64,000 bases of DNA from contig NC_063448.1 in the NCBI RefSeq assembly GCF_020379485.1, positions 43,161,218 through 43,225,217 of the forward strand, written 5' to 3'. The translations under genes and the position numbers were made by a program. Shown here in pieces: positions 34,030 to 43,983 of the stretch. Source of the DNA: Brassica napus (taxonomy: Eukaryota > Streptophyta > Magnoliopsida > Brassicales > Brassicaceae). The notes beneath the pieces were generated by a model that worked only from the letters and a program-made list of their open reading frames with translations, was not told where the DNA came from and searched no databases. Every line of letters starts with the position of its first letter. The stretch's first letter is position 1.

Positions 34030-35335
34030 TAGCCAAGTGTTTTTTTGTAAAGTCCATCGTTCTCTCATGAATGTAGCTACCGTATGATCTTTTTGATAAG
34101 TAACTTGTGTCTGAATCCTCTTCCGAATGTTGTAATCACAATGACAGTTATGTTTTTGCTATGATGTCATTGTCTAAATGAAAAAGTTGTTTGGTATGAG
34201 ATTATCCTTTCAGTTGTTTCTATTATTACTCTTTTCGTTCCACCATTGTTGAGATGATCTTATTGTTGTTAGAAAGACAAACATATTTATAACCATAAGA
34301 AGTTTCTGAGGAATCATTTTGGTCTACATAAATAACTCAGAACTAGATTCTTGGCTTTGTTGTAAAGAAGCAGTACGAAGAGGTGCATATTCTTGGCTTT
34401 GTTCGATTCTATACATTATGTGTTTGCTTTCAAATCCCGAGACAAAACTCTACACAGCCAAAGCAGTTGTACTTGGACATAAATGATGCGTCTATAAAAA
34501 AGGAGCAACATATAAACCCTCAATGCGAGGAATAAGAAGAAGTCATGGCTGAGATTTTTTTAAAAAAAAATTGTACAGTGGAATCATAAGAAAACTATCA
34601 AAATCTACTTAATTTACATGATTCCTAATTAATATGGAATCATAAGAAAATCATATATTTTCAGGAAATCACCACGGGAAAAGGAATGTTAGATATTTTA
34701 TTGATCCAATGTTCACAATTTCGACCATATCATGGTACTTCTTTTATTGTATACACCACAGTTTATATATGTTCTTCAAATGACTTGATATATTCTTAAA
34801 TTATTTATGATTACTTAAGCTATTCTTTTTGTTTTTAAACAATCCAATAAACTTGATTTTTTAGAGTTTTGAAAAATACAATTCTTTCATTCCAAACAAT
34901 AGCATTCTTAATTATCTGCACTTTTCATTTTTTGGATAGTTAAAACTACATCAAGTCTAGCCATTTTTTTTATAATGCTATGAAGACTTTGTTTTCCCTT
35001 TATTTAAAATTTTGCTTTATTTTTTTTTTAATTTATATCATGTAAACAATAATTAGTATTTCTATGGTATCAATTTAGTTTAATATGTGATTCCATATAT
35101 TACAATTTTGGATCCTTTCATGTACGGTCCCTATATTTAATTTCGAATAACATAATTAGAACCATCTTTCATATTTGATTGAAGGGAAACTTCAAAAAAA
35201 AAATTTATACCATTGGATTGGAATGATTCAACGGTTGATTACCTCATCAGATAGGTTTGTTAATTAGCTAGGATTGCATGTTCTTATTATCGTTTTTATC
35301 CTTATTCTAAAGATCTAGATTTGGTTAACTTTTAC
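34030..35335. other. Non-coding, 3' flank or intron of the 305-aa gene
   Basis: AT-rich sequence without coherent frames. It would be an intron if the ORF at 35342-35652 belongs to the same gene. Confidence 0.4.
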
Positions 35336-35341
35336 AGCTAC

Positions 35342-35652
35342 CAACTCTGATGGAAGCAAAGAAGCAGTCAACACAGCTCAACCAGCCACAACAACCGCCA
35401 CAACAATTAGTGGTCAGCACATCTCAGCCAGCCACATCAATAAGCACTCAAGGAAGCTCAACCTCAGGAGTAACTAATGTATACAAGCTAAGCAAAGCCG
35501 AGCTCAAACACTACCAATTGACACGCATTGAGGAACCAGAAGAACACATCGACCCAGACTACTTGCATTATTTGAGAGCAATAGGTGCGTACGACTCATT
35601 TCAGCAGCAGACAGAACGAGGAAAGGGTCGTGGTCATAAGAGTCGACGCTAA
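35342..35652 (+). CDS. Gln-rich ORF, possible last exon of the 305-aa gene
   Basis: After a TTTTACAG acceptor the frame reads PTLMEAKKQST, a Gln/Pro-rich stretch, a Ser/Thr-rich stretch, then VYKLSKAELKHYQLTRIEEP and HIDPDYLHYLRAIGAY, ending in KGRGHKSRR-stop. The first ATG is at 35350. It looks like real protein sequence with a low-complexity linker and a charged C-terminus. I do not recognise the family. The upstream acceptor and the phase suggest it is an exon rather than a stand-alone gene. Confidence 0.45.
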
Positions 35653-35689
35653 CACATCTACCTAATATTCCTAATGCTGTGATATTTGT

Positions 35690-35870
35690 ATCACCACTGC
35701 TTCGCTAATCTTTTATTTGCTTCAGTATGCTATATTTGCTTGGTATGTATAATTTGATTCTCTATGTTTGATTTGCTTCAGCACAATATTTTCTTTGCTT
35801 GGTATGTTATATTTGCACAGTATGCTATATTTGCTTGGTATGTTTTGATTCACTAATGTTGATGCAGCAA
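35690..35870. repeat. Degenerate tandem repeat TATGCTATATTTGCTTGG
   Basis: The motif TATGCTATATTTGCTTGGTA and close variants recur about four times, interspersed with TTTGATTTGCTTCAG variants. Confidence 0.7.
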
Positions 35871-36579
35871 TCCAATAAGATACATATAAAAAAATTATCT
35901 ATAAAACTTTACATCCTAGCACAAGAAACATTTGTTATATACTTATATCATACGAAGCTACATTGACATCACACTGAGTGGGAGTGTCATACAAACCCAT
36001 TGAGGCATCTCCTGAACAATACATAACTATGATCAATTTATAGCTAAATTATAATACTGAGTGGAACCATATGTTAACTTATAGCTTATAATCAAAAATT
36101 AACTATCAAGAGCAATTATCAATAAACAACTGATCTATCTCAGCTATCCTCCAACAATCAATTACTTGCCAAGCACACAATGACAACAGACACAATCACT
36201 TCAATTACAACACAAGAAAAAAATATAAACGCACCATGAACGACCCATAATATTTCAAGATTTATAACTATATCGTATCTCACCGAGTAATGTATTCTAC
36301 TTCGGATATAATAAGTGCAACCATAAATATTTTCGCATTTTTTCTACCCAAAAATAGTTTCTCATCTATGTGAAACGTATAAAAAATTGGAACATCCATT
36401 CTAAACTTGATTACCCCTAGCATAAAATAGTAATTATATATTTTAAATCAAACACACAATTGAAATAGCCCATTTATTTGACCAACCGAATTCGAATAAT
36501 TTACAATCAAATGAGAAGGACCTGCACGGAGTTTTTTTCCAGCTAAGCCAGGTATGTACATTTTTATATAAATAACATA

Positions 36580-38750
36580 ACTATTGTATGAGTGCGTTAC
36601 GTATTCAGACACTTTTTTCTTTTTTTTGTCATGTTAAGGCACTTCCTGCTAGAGGCATACTTTCTTTCCTTTTTCTCCATGTGTTTGTACATAATTACCT
36701 TACCGGTTAAGAGAAAGAAGAAGCTGGTTAGATTTTTTAATTTTAAAATGATATCAAGTTTGTGGGGACCAATTTTAACTATAGTAGTTGCGTCACTTTT
36801 TTTTATTCGTACTTTATATCTCCTCAAACCAAACCAAATGAAAAGACATGTTTCTTTCTTTTTTTTAATTATTATTGTTTGTTTTACCTAGTTTTAGTTT
36901 GTTTTGTTTATTTTAAATTTAAGGATATATTTGACAAATTTGTTTGATATATTAAATTATGTTTTTTTATTTTCTATAATTTGATATCCATTTTGATATG
37001 TATACAAATGAAAAAAGTGGACAAAAAAGTTGTGGATAGAGAAACATTGTAATTGTGTACATCCAACTATTGTGGATGGATATGATCATATGATATGTTT
37101 TCTTTTTTTAATATTGCTTTATCAATCTTTTCTATTTCTTTATGTGATTATTTTAACATATTAAAGTATATAACTAAATAAATTTTTGATATCATAAATT
37201 TTATCTTTTTGTTCTTTACATTTTTAGATCCATTTTAGTATATTTTTGCAATCTAAATATGAAAAAATCATATCAACAAAAAATAATCGTGTATATAGAA
37301 AAAATGTGGATATGGACACATCTAATGTTTTCAATTGTATTTTAATGTCTGTGTTAGTGGATGTGATCTTTTTTAAAAAAGAAATGATTGGTTATTTATT
37401 TTATTATTGTTTATACTACCTAATGTTTTCAATTGATTTTATTTCAAATTTTTAAGAGTTATAAAATAAATATACTATTACAATAATTTTTATATATAAT
37501 TTTCTGTTTTTGACATCATTTTATATATATCATATATGTATATATATCAACGTTTACAAAAAAAATATGTCGACATGGACATGAACTAAATATGTGGATG
37601 TGGACGACATATGTAGATAAAAATTTGTAGACAAAAGTGTTTTCATTACTTGAAAGAGAAACCAAAGGTCTGGAGACAATGACTCAAACCAAAATGTGAG
37701 GTGCGGATGTGGATGTGTTTATCTCATCTAAATTCAAGAAAATGTTTTGCACATTTTAAAAGTATTGGGTGAAAGCGTAAATAACCAAAACGTGAGGGAC
37801 CACAATTAAAAAAACTGAAAATTCACCATTGTTGCTCTCACTCTCTAGCATGACCCAAATCACCAACTAGCAGCAGATCAAACTCGTTGACATCATCAGC
37901 TACATGAACTTCTCCGATTCCAGCCCTACTCTGCGTTTGTCGTCACATGTTCAGTCGTCCTCCGCTGAAGTAGAGAGGTGCCGTCGTCACACATTCAAAC
38001 GCAACTTTCTTGTCTTATTCTTCCCCTTCCTCCTCCACATCTCCTTTTCACTGACACAGAACAAGAAATTATGAAATAGTTTTCAGACCAAAACTTCGTG
38101 TCTTATGGTACCAAAAAGATGTCGTCATCAACTCATCTTCTACAAATCAAAATCAAAGGAAAACATTGAGGATTAAAGACAAACCTGGTGCTAACTTGAC
38201 GTTTCTATGTCGTAGTGAGCGCAAGGGATCGAGCTCAGAGATAGATTGGGAGGTAGAGTTGGTTTGGTCAAAGAAACAAGCTCTTAAAAATTACCGAGAG
38301 AAAGACCTATGAATTTCTGAGGTTTGTGATATTATTATTGAGAAAGTAAAAAAAACACAGAGAAAAACAAAATTTTCCAGAGAAATGTTGAGTTAGGAAG
38401 AAGGAGAGAGTTTGAAATTAGAATTAGGGGATTTGGAAAAGTAAAAGTAGATTTGAGATTTGAAATCATAATTGGAGAGAGATATGGAATTAGGGTTGAG
38501 AATTTGTGAAAGAGAAAGTGGATCTGCGTTTTGAAGGAGAGAGGAGAGAGGAGAGAGGAGAGATGAGAGAGTAGAGATGAAAGAATATAATCATGGTTAG
38601 TTGTCTCTGGTTAGGTTAGTCTGGTCTGGTCAAAATTGGGGGTATGAAAGACATTCGACAGGCATAATGTGTCTAGCCAGTGAAAAGTGTCTAAAGGTGT
38701 AGACATAAGACGAAAAGTGTTTATAGAGTAAAAAAATCTTATTGTATTTG
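36580..38750. repeat. GTGGA / GTGTCT-rich repeat block 1
   Basis: Dispersed motifs GTGGATATGGACA, GTGGATGTGGA and TGTAGACA lie in the left and centre; GTGTCTAGCC, GTGTCTAAAGG and AGTGTTTATAG lie at the right. The same motif set and order are seen at 51400-54900. 36590-37460 contains only AT-rich chance frames. A GA-rich purine stretch lies near 38340-38590. I suspect a non-autonomous DNA transposon family (Mutator/VANDAL-like) but found no terminal repeats or target duplications. Confidence 0.4.
38533..38585. repeat. (GGAGAGA)n microsatellite
   Basis: Several perfect copies of GAGAGGA in tandem, grading into GAGATGAGAGAG. Confidence 0.85.
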
Positions 38751-39165
38751 CTTAAATTTATGCTTACTAATTTATTCTTAACCAATTTCAGGTCATTTCT
38801 TTCTGATGAACCTCAGCACAACTTCTGATCTACAAAAAACTTAATCTGTTTCTTACATTATTTATTATGTTTACTTAGCTACTCTTTTAGCTTTAAAACA
38901 ATTGCGTAAACTCGATATTCACCAATTTTCAAACATTTTGGAAAAAAAATTCTTCCATTCCAACCAAAAAAACATCGAAACATATAATAAAAAATTGACT
39001 ATAAACCCACTTTTCCGGGCGGAGACAGGACCTAGTAAACTGTAATAATTCAATCTATACACCAATCCAAACCAAAAGAATCATCAAGTAGTCCTTTTTT
39101 TTCTTCTGTATAAAAATGACCCAAAGAATAAAAGTTGGCAACAACAACACTTGTGTGGACGGTCG

Positions 39166-40751
39166 CTATGAAGAATGGTTGCAACAGGCAAGGACAAAGT
39201 TGTCCATGAAATGGTTGAGCTCAGCTGTATAAAGCTGTGGGTTACTCCTGAAATGGTCTACATGAGGTGAAGATATGAAGTTGCAGGCACGGACCTCGTG
39301 TCCTGCTTTCCTCTGTTCTACAATGAATGACTCAACTTGCCCCGCGGGTATAACTCTATCCGCAGAGCTGTAAATGTACAACTGTGGACATCTTGGTTGT
39401 GATGATGATAAAGTCTCTAGAACATTAGCTAGTCTCCTGTAACAGCACGAGTTTGTTTGGTTAGTGTGAAACATTGCATTTGCGTGATGAAAGGCGCCTT
39501 TTTGTGTGTGAGAGAGCTTTTACCTGTTTACTTTGGGAAGATTAAGAATCACCGCGAAGAACTTCTCCAGAATCATAAGCAAAGCTGTTTCTGTTGCAGC
39601 GGGTTTAGGCTCGGAGAAGTTTATACGTGCTCCCATGTTTGACTCAAATGACGAGCTTCCGGATCCTTTAGTGGCTACACTGTTTTTCTTCAAGAATGCG
39701 GCGGAGAAACCTGATGCCCATACCTGCGTTTACAAGCCAAATTAGTATCCATAAAGCTCAACTGAACAGTGCAGAGATGTATGACAGGAATAGCACCCAA
39801 ACAAAACATCATTTAACAAATCAGAACCATAAGCCTCACAAGTTAAGCCTCATTTTACGGCTATATGACCATATAAAACAAGCTATGAATTCAAGAACCA
39901 TCGCTTACAGTAGGATCAGCAGCAGCAACAGGAGCTGAGTCCACTATGCAACCTTTAACCCTTCCCATCAATGAAGAATCTTGCTTCTGAAACTTTTCCA
40001 AAATGGCTCCATATGTTAACCATCCGGTGTTGCTGAAGGTATGAAAGACGAGATTCTTATGTTGCTCTTCATCCAACCAATCAGCCAAATGATTAACCAG
40101 CGACTCGATGTTCTTCTCTGCTTTTCCTCCAACTTGGTAGCTCATAATCTCATTCATGGGGAGAGTAAACGTGATCACATGGTAACCCCTTGAAGTATAC
40201 CATTCTGCATATTTCTTCATATGCTTCTGCTTCGATCCAAGCCATCCCAGCAAAACCACGACGGTCCTATTCTTCTCCAACGCACATCTCGAGGAGCCAG
40301 AGAGATCAACTGCACCAGTCTCGGGCAAATGCCATTTGTACGAAACATCAGGAACAACAAGAGAGGCCCCAGTTGTGAATGCTGCTGGTTTTGATGCCTT
40401 AGCCAACTCCGCAGACTGATAAGCGCTACGAAGAGCGGGCAACGAAGTAACAGAAGGAGCGAGATTACAGCTGGGGTTAGGAGCTAGGTGATTAACGTTT
40501 GGTACAATGAGACGAATCCTGGACATGAAAGATAAATCAGCGAGCTTGGAGGCTGAGATATGAGAAACCCATAATGACTTTTCGTCCTGAACCGAACCAG
40601 ACACTGAAGCAGCAATAGGCTCTGGTTCAGAACCTCGAACAAGTGATCTAAGAGAGGAGAACTTGTCAGAGACATCTGCAGAGACAGAAGCGGCGATAAC
40701 AGCTGCAGCAGCAACAAGTGGCCGTTGGATACTCCCAGACAAATAACTCAT
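39166..40751 (-). CDS. DUF829 / TMEM53-like alpha/beta hydrolase, three exons
   Basis: Minus-strand exons 40751-39909, 39723-39524 and 39436-39166 (donors GTAAGC and GTAAAA; acceptors CGCAG and ACAG) join to 438 codons. The start is the ATG at 40751; the frame is open further 5' only to a GTG. Residues ~1-40 form an Ala/Ser-rich, basic N-terminus like a transit peptide. Then VVVLLGWLGSKQKHMKKYAE opens the hydrolase fold. FHTFSNTGW holds the likely serine nucleophile (F-S-N-x-G), YIYSSADRVIP the acid, and SPHVDHFRSNP the histidine, so the triad looks complete. Known relatives are the plant DUF829 proteins (Arabidopsis At3g19970 and At2g18245 type), whose substrate is unknown. No damage is visible. 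This is the best-preserved ordinary gene of the window. A GC-poor promoter with TATA lies near 41670, beyond a 5'UTR intron. Confidence 0.85.
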
Positions 40752-41042
40752 GATGGCCACAATCTAAATCCAAAACTAGCATAAAAGTCTCAATGCAATG
40801 GAAAGGACTCCTGTTATATAAGAAGAGAAATAGTAGTGTAAATATAAGTATACACACACACAAAACACATGTTGAAAACGCGTGTAAGACTACAAGATTG
40901 TTGGGACATGCTGTAAATTACCTGGAAGCAGAGCTTCCTTTTGATTCTTCAAACGAACTCGGGCTGTCAAGTAATGACAGCCCGACCACAATGTAGTAAT
41001 TGCTTGGTCAGAGTCAAATCTCTCTTTACACGCGGCTCCTCT

Positions 41043-41560
41043 GCAAGAAATCGTTTCAAGTCAATCACATGTATACTTTAAATTAAACCAGCTCGAAGCT
41101 AACTGCTAAAAGAAAAGATTTACTATGATGTTGACACAAAAGGAAAGGAAAAGAAAAAAATTTTATGGTCTCTAAAATCATACGAGGATCCCACCTCCAA
41201 CAATGAAAACAAAGCTATGATTTTTAGATGAAACATTCAAAGATAAATCACAATAATCTCCCAAAAATTAATAATGGGGTCAAATTGCTTGTTTCCCCCA
41301 ATTTGTTGCAAAAAGGACCCACCAACCACGAGAAATCCCGAATTAATCGCATGGAGCACGACGTGGTGATTGCGACCACCACCCAACCCCATTCTACAGA
41401 CGAAGCAGGACAATGATAATTCGATGGAAACCAAAAACTCATTTGTGATTTTAAAAAAAAAAAGAAATCGAATTTCAGAAGATTAATCAATGTAAAACTG
41501 AAACGATAATGAGTAATGTTGTGATTTAGAGAGAGAGGGAGAAAGGAAGGAGAACTCACC
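41043..41560 (-). other. Probable 5'UTR intron of the DUF829 gene
   Basis: On the minus strand CTCTGCG|GTGAGTT (donor at 41560) and TTCTTGCAG|AGGAGCC (acceptor ending 41043) border a ~520-base interval between the likely leader exon (41561-41645, CT-rich) and the coding exon. Splice consensus is good, but no transcript data support it. Confidence 0.5.
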
Positions 41561-41667
41561 GCAGAGAGAAACGGAGAAGAGGGAGATGAATCTTTTTCTT
41601 TTTCTTTCTCTTTCTTTCTTTCTTTCTGTGTTTAGGGCAACGATAATCCTTCGATATTCTCTTCAGA

Positions 41668-41686
41668 TATATATATATATATACCG
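41668..41686 (-). promoter_or_regulatory. TATA-rich promoter element of the DUF829 gene
   Basis: A TATATATATATATAT run precedes a CT-rich leader (TTTCTTTCTTTCTTTCTC) on the minus strand, a common arrangement in crucifer promoters. Confidence 0.4.
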
Positions 41687-41778
41687 CCTTCAAATAGAAC
41701 AAAAAAAAAACTATTTATTGTTTTGTTTTCTCATAACAAGTTTAATTATAAAAACAATTTAATTTGATATAAAAACAA

Positions 41779-42224
41779 AGGCAAATCTCCAAAATAGCAC
41801 TTTTCTAAGTTTATATCACAAAAATAGCATTCCAAAACTAAAATGACCAAAATAGCACATTTTTAAGTTTATCCTCTGAAAATTTTAATTTTTTTATTTT
41901 TCAAAATTTGAAATCTTATCCCAAAACCTCATTTCTCAACTCTAAACCCTAAACCCTAAACCATAAACTCTAAACCCTAAACTCTAAACCCTAAACCCTA
42001 AACTCTAAACCCTAAACCCTAAACCCTAACCCTAAACTCTAAACCCTAAACCCTAAACTCTAAACCCTAAACCCTAAACCCTAAATCCTAAACACCACCC
42101 TTTAACTCTAAACCTTAAGTTTGTGACTTTTGATAAAACATTAAGTGCTATTTTTGTGACTTTTGACCTTGAATGCTAGTTTGGGAACAAAAACTTGATT
42201 TAGTGCTATTTTTGTCTTTTTCTC
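41779..42224. mobile_element. Mutator-type MITE filled with telomere-like repeats
   Basis: The terminal inverted repeats (CAAATCTCCAAAATAGCAC at left; AAAAAGACAAAAATAGCAC read inward from right) are flanked by a perfect 9-bp direct repeat TAAAAACAA (41770-41778 and 42225-42233), the size made by Mutator-like transposases. The centre, 41938-42110, is an array of CTAAACCCTAAACCCTAAA with CTCTAAA and CATAAA variants, i.e. plant telomere repeat units. It is non-coding. The telomere-like array is therefore part of a mobile element and does not itself mark a former chromosome end. Confidence 0.8.
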
Positions 42225-42491
42225 TAAAAACAATTTAGTTATCTTGAAAAAAAAATATTAGTGTCTTTTTACAATTTATTTATTTGTTTCGTTCTTATGT
42301 TTATTTTGTAAAAGCTTTTATGGATCTGATAACTAGTAATATTTTACACCAAAAAAAACTAGTAATATTAGGCTAAAGGAGTGTAGTGAAATTTGTCAAG
42401 AAAGTTGTTTATTAGTATATGTAAGATTATATCGAATGTACTAACTTATTTTATTCTTTTTTATAGTGAAATTTCAAAATAAAAGAATAAT

Positions 42492-42768
42492 GTTTTTTTT
42501 ATAAGTCCTATTGACTGATCCGGTCGGTTCCGGGAGGAACGCGCATAATGGTACAAAGTGGACTAGCCTGAAAGCGTACCACACTGCCTGACCAATGTCA
42601 CGGGGTGGACCAATCATTTTTTATGGCCCACCACGTAAATCATTTGGGCCGAAGCCCAAGCCCAGACTGACCAAGTAGTGATAATTTAATTCCCAGGAGA
42701 ATCAAATTCATGACTGATGTGGGTACACACCAAACCCAAGAGATTGCCACTAGGCTACCACCACTTAG
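42492..42768 (-). mobile_element. tRNA-derived SINE (family 2)
   Basis: On the minus strand it starts with GTGGTAGCCTAGTGGCAAT, containing a perfect A box TAGCCTAGTGG (42757-42747). A degenerate B box (GAATTTGATTCTCC) follows about 40 bases later. There is then a GC-rich body and a tail of A residues (42500-42492). I could not define a target duplication with confidence. Confidence 0.7.
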
Positions 42769-42786
42769 TTAAAACTGTTGTGTTAC

Positions 42787-43075
42787 AAAAAAAACTGTTT
42801 ATAGTGACTAACCCCATCCCGAAAGGCCCCATATATCCAGGAAATCCCGAAAGATTTAATTGGAGAGGTATAGTACCACAACGCTGATAGAGTATCGAAC
42901 CTTCGACTTCTGTTAGTCGTCTGTGACTAACCCCACCCCGAAAGACCCCATATATCCAGGAAATCCCGAAAGATTTATTTGGAAAGGTATAGTACTACTA
43001 CCACGTTGACAGAGTATCGAACCTTCGACTTTTGGTAGTCGTTCGTAAGAATCTCAAGGAACTACTAGGCCAACT
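42787..43075 (-). mobile_element. SINE-like element with internally duplicated B-box unit
   Basis: Minus-strand A box TGGCCTAGTAG (43072-43062) is followed by GAAGGTTCGATACTC (B box) twice, at about 43025 and 42901. The two B boxes belong to two ~119-base tandem units (42923-43043 and 42804-42922) that share CTTTCGGGATTTCCTGGATA and GGGGTTAGTCAC. The outer end is a T-rich tail (CAGTTTTTTTTG). The units differ by about a dozen changes. It lies immediately next to the SINE at 42492-42768. Confidence 0.65.
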
Positions 43076-43708
43076 TGAGATTTCGAAATAATGTTATTTA
43101 TTTCCTTATCGCTATGAAATAAATGACATTTCCTTTTTTAAGTAAACTTTTATTTAACCAGAAAAATGTTCAATTGACGTATGAATCATACCATCCCACC
43201 ACTTGGATGCGGAGCATAAAGACATTGATGTTTTGTGACGCGAATATTAACAAAAAAGGTTCATAAACGAGTTATATCATGTGGCTCGGAATCAGACGGT
43301 GTAAAGAAGGCAGGGTATAATTATTGAAAATCCTTTTTAAGTGCCATATTTTTTCCTTAAAATAATTATAATAATTTCTTGTCAACTTTTATGTGAAGGA
43401 ATATTCGCTTTGGATATCCAATAAAAAAAAGGGTACGGGGGAATCTTGGTTTTACACTACGCCAAGTTGTCCCCACCACCACCATTTCAATCTCTTCCTT
43501 CTTTTTTGGAAGTTTTGGGAGATTTGATTTCTATTCCTGATCATCAGACCAAAGTGTTTGGTCTAGTGTCTGCAAACTTACTTTCTGCAAACTTACTTTC
43601 TTGCTGAAATATATATGGGTTTGAAAGTGGGAGAGGAGAAATGCAGAAAAAAGCAGAGAAAATAATATACAGATTGATCTGTGTTTAGTTCCCAATCAAC
43701 ATTAAAAA

Positions 43709-43855
43709 TGTTAAGATATACTCTCAATCCCCTTGATTGATACAACATTAACTACTCTGTAAATGCACAATATATTATTTCCTTATGCTCTGCTCTCGAT
43801 TATGTATATATGTCTATGTTCAGTCTATCAATAAGATTATCTTCCATATTCAACA
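43709..43855 (+). repeat. Left LTR of the copia element
   Basis: TGTTAAG ... TTCAACA, 147 bp. It contains a TATATATG stretch and AATAAG near the middle, a plausible TATA box and polyadenylation region. Confidence 0.93.
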
Positions 43856-43868
43856 TGGTATCAGAGCA
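43856..43868 (+). promoter_or_regulatory. Primer-binding site (Met-tRNA type)
   Basis: TGGTATCAGAGCA starts immediately after the left LTR. This is the standard initiator-Met tRNA primer site of plant copia elements. Confidence 0.9.
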
Positions 43869-43983
43869 TTGACTTCTTGACCTAAATTTTTTTTTTCTCT
43901 GCGCCTCCATCTTCTTCTCTTCTTCCCTCCCGCTCCTTTCTCTGTATCTCTGTTTCTTCATTCCTTGATTCTCTGAGACATCA

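Noticed and set aside
39001..39036. Firm call of a Helitron 3' end before the DUF829 gene
   Set aside because: CTAG|T and a GC-rich stretch are present but the hairpin is poor; kept only as part of a low-interest hypothesis.
41938..42110. Interstitial telomere array as a mark of ancestral chromosome fusion
   Set aside because: The array lies inside an element with inverted ends and a 9-bp target duplication, so transposition explains it better.
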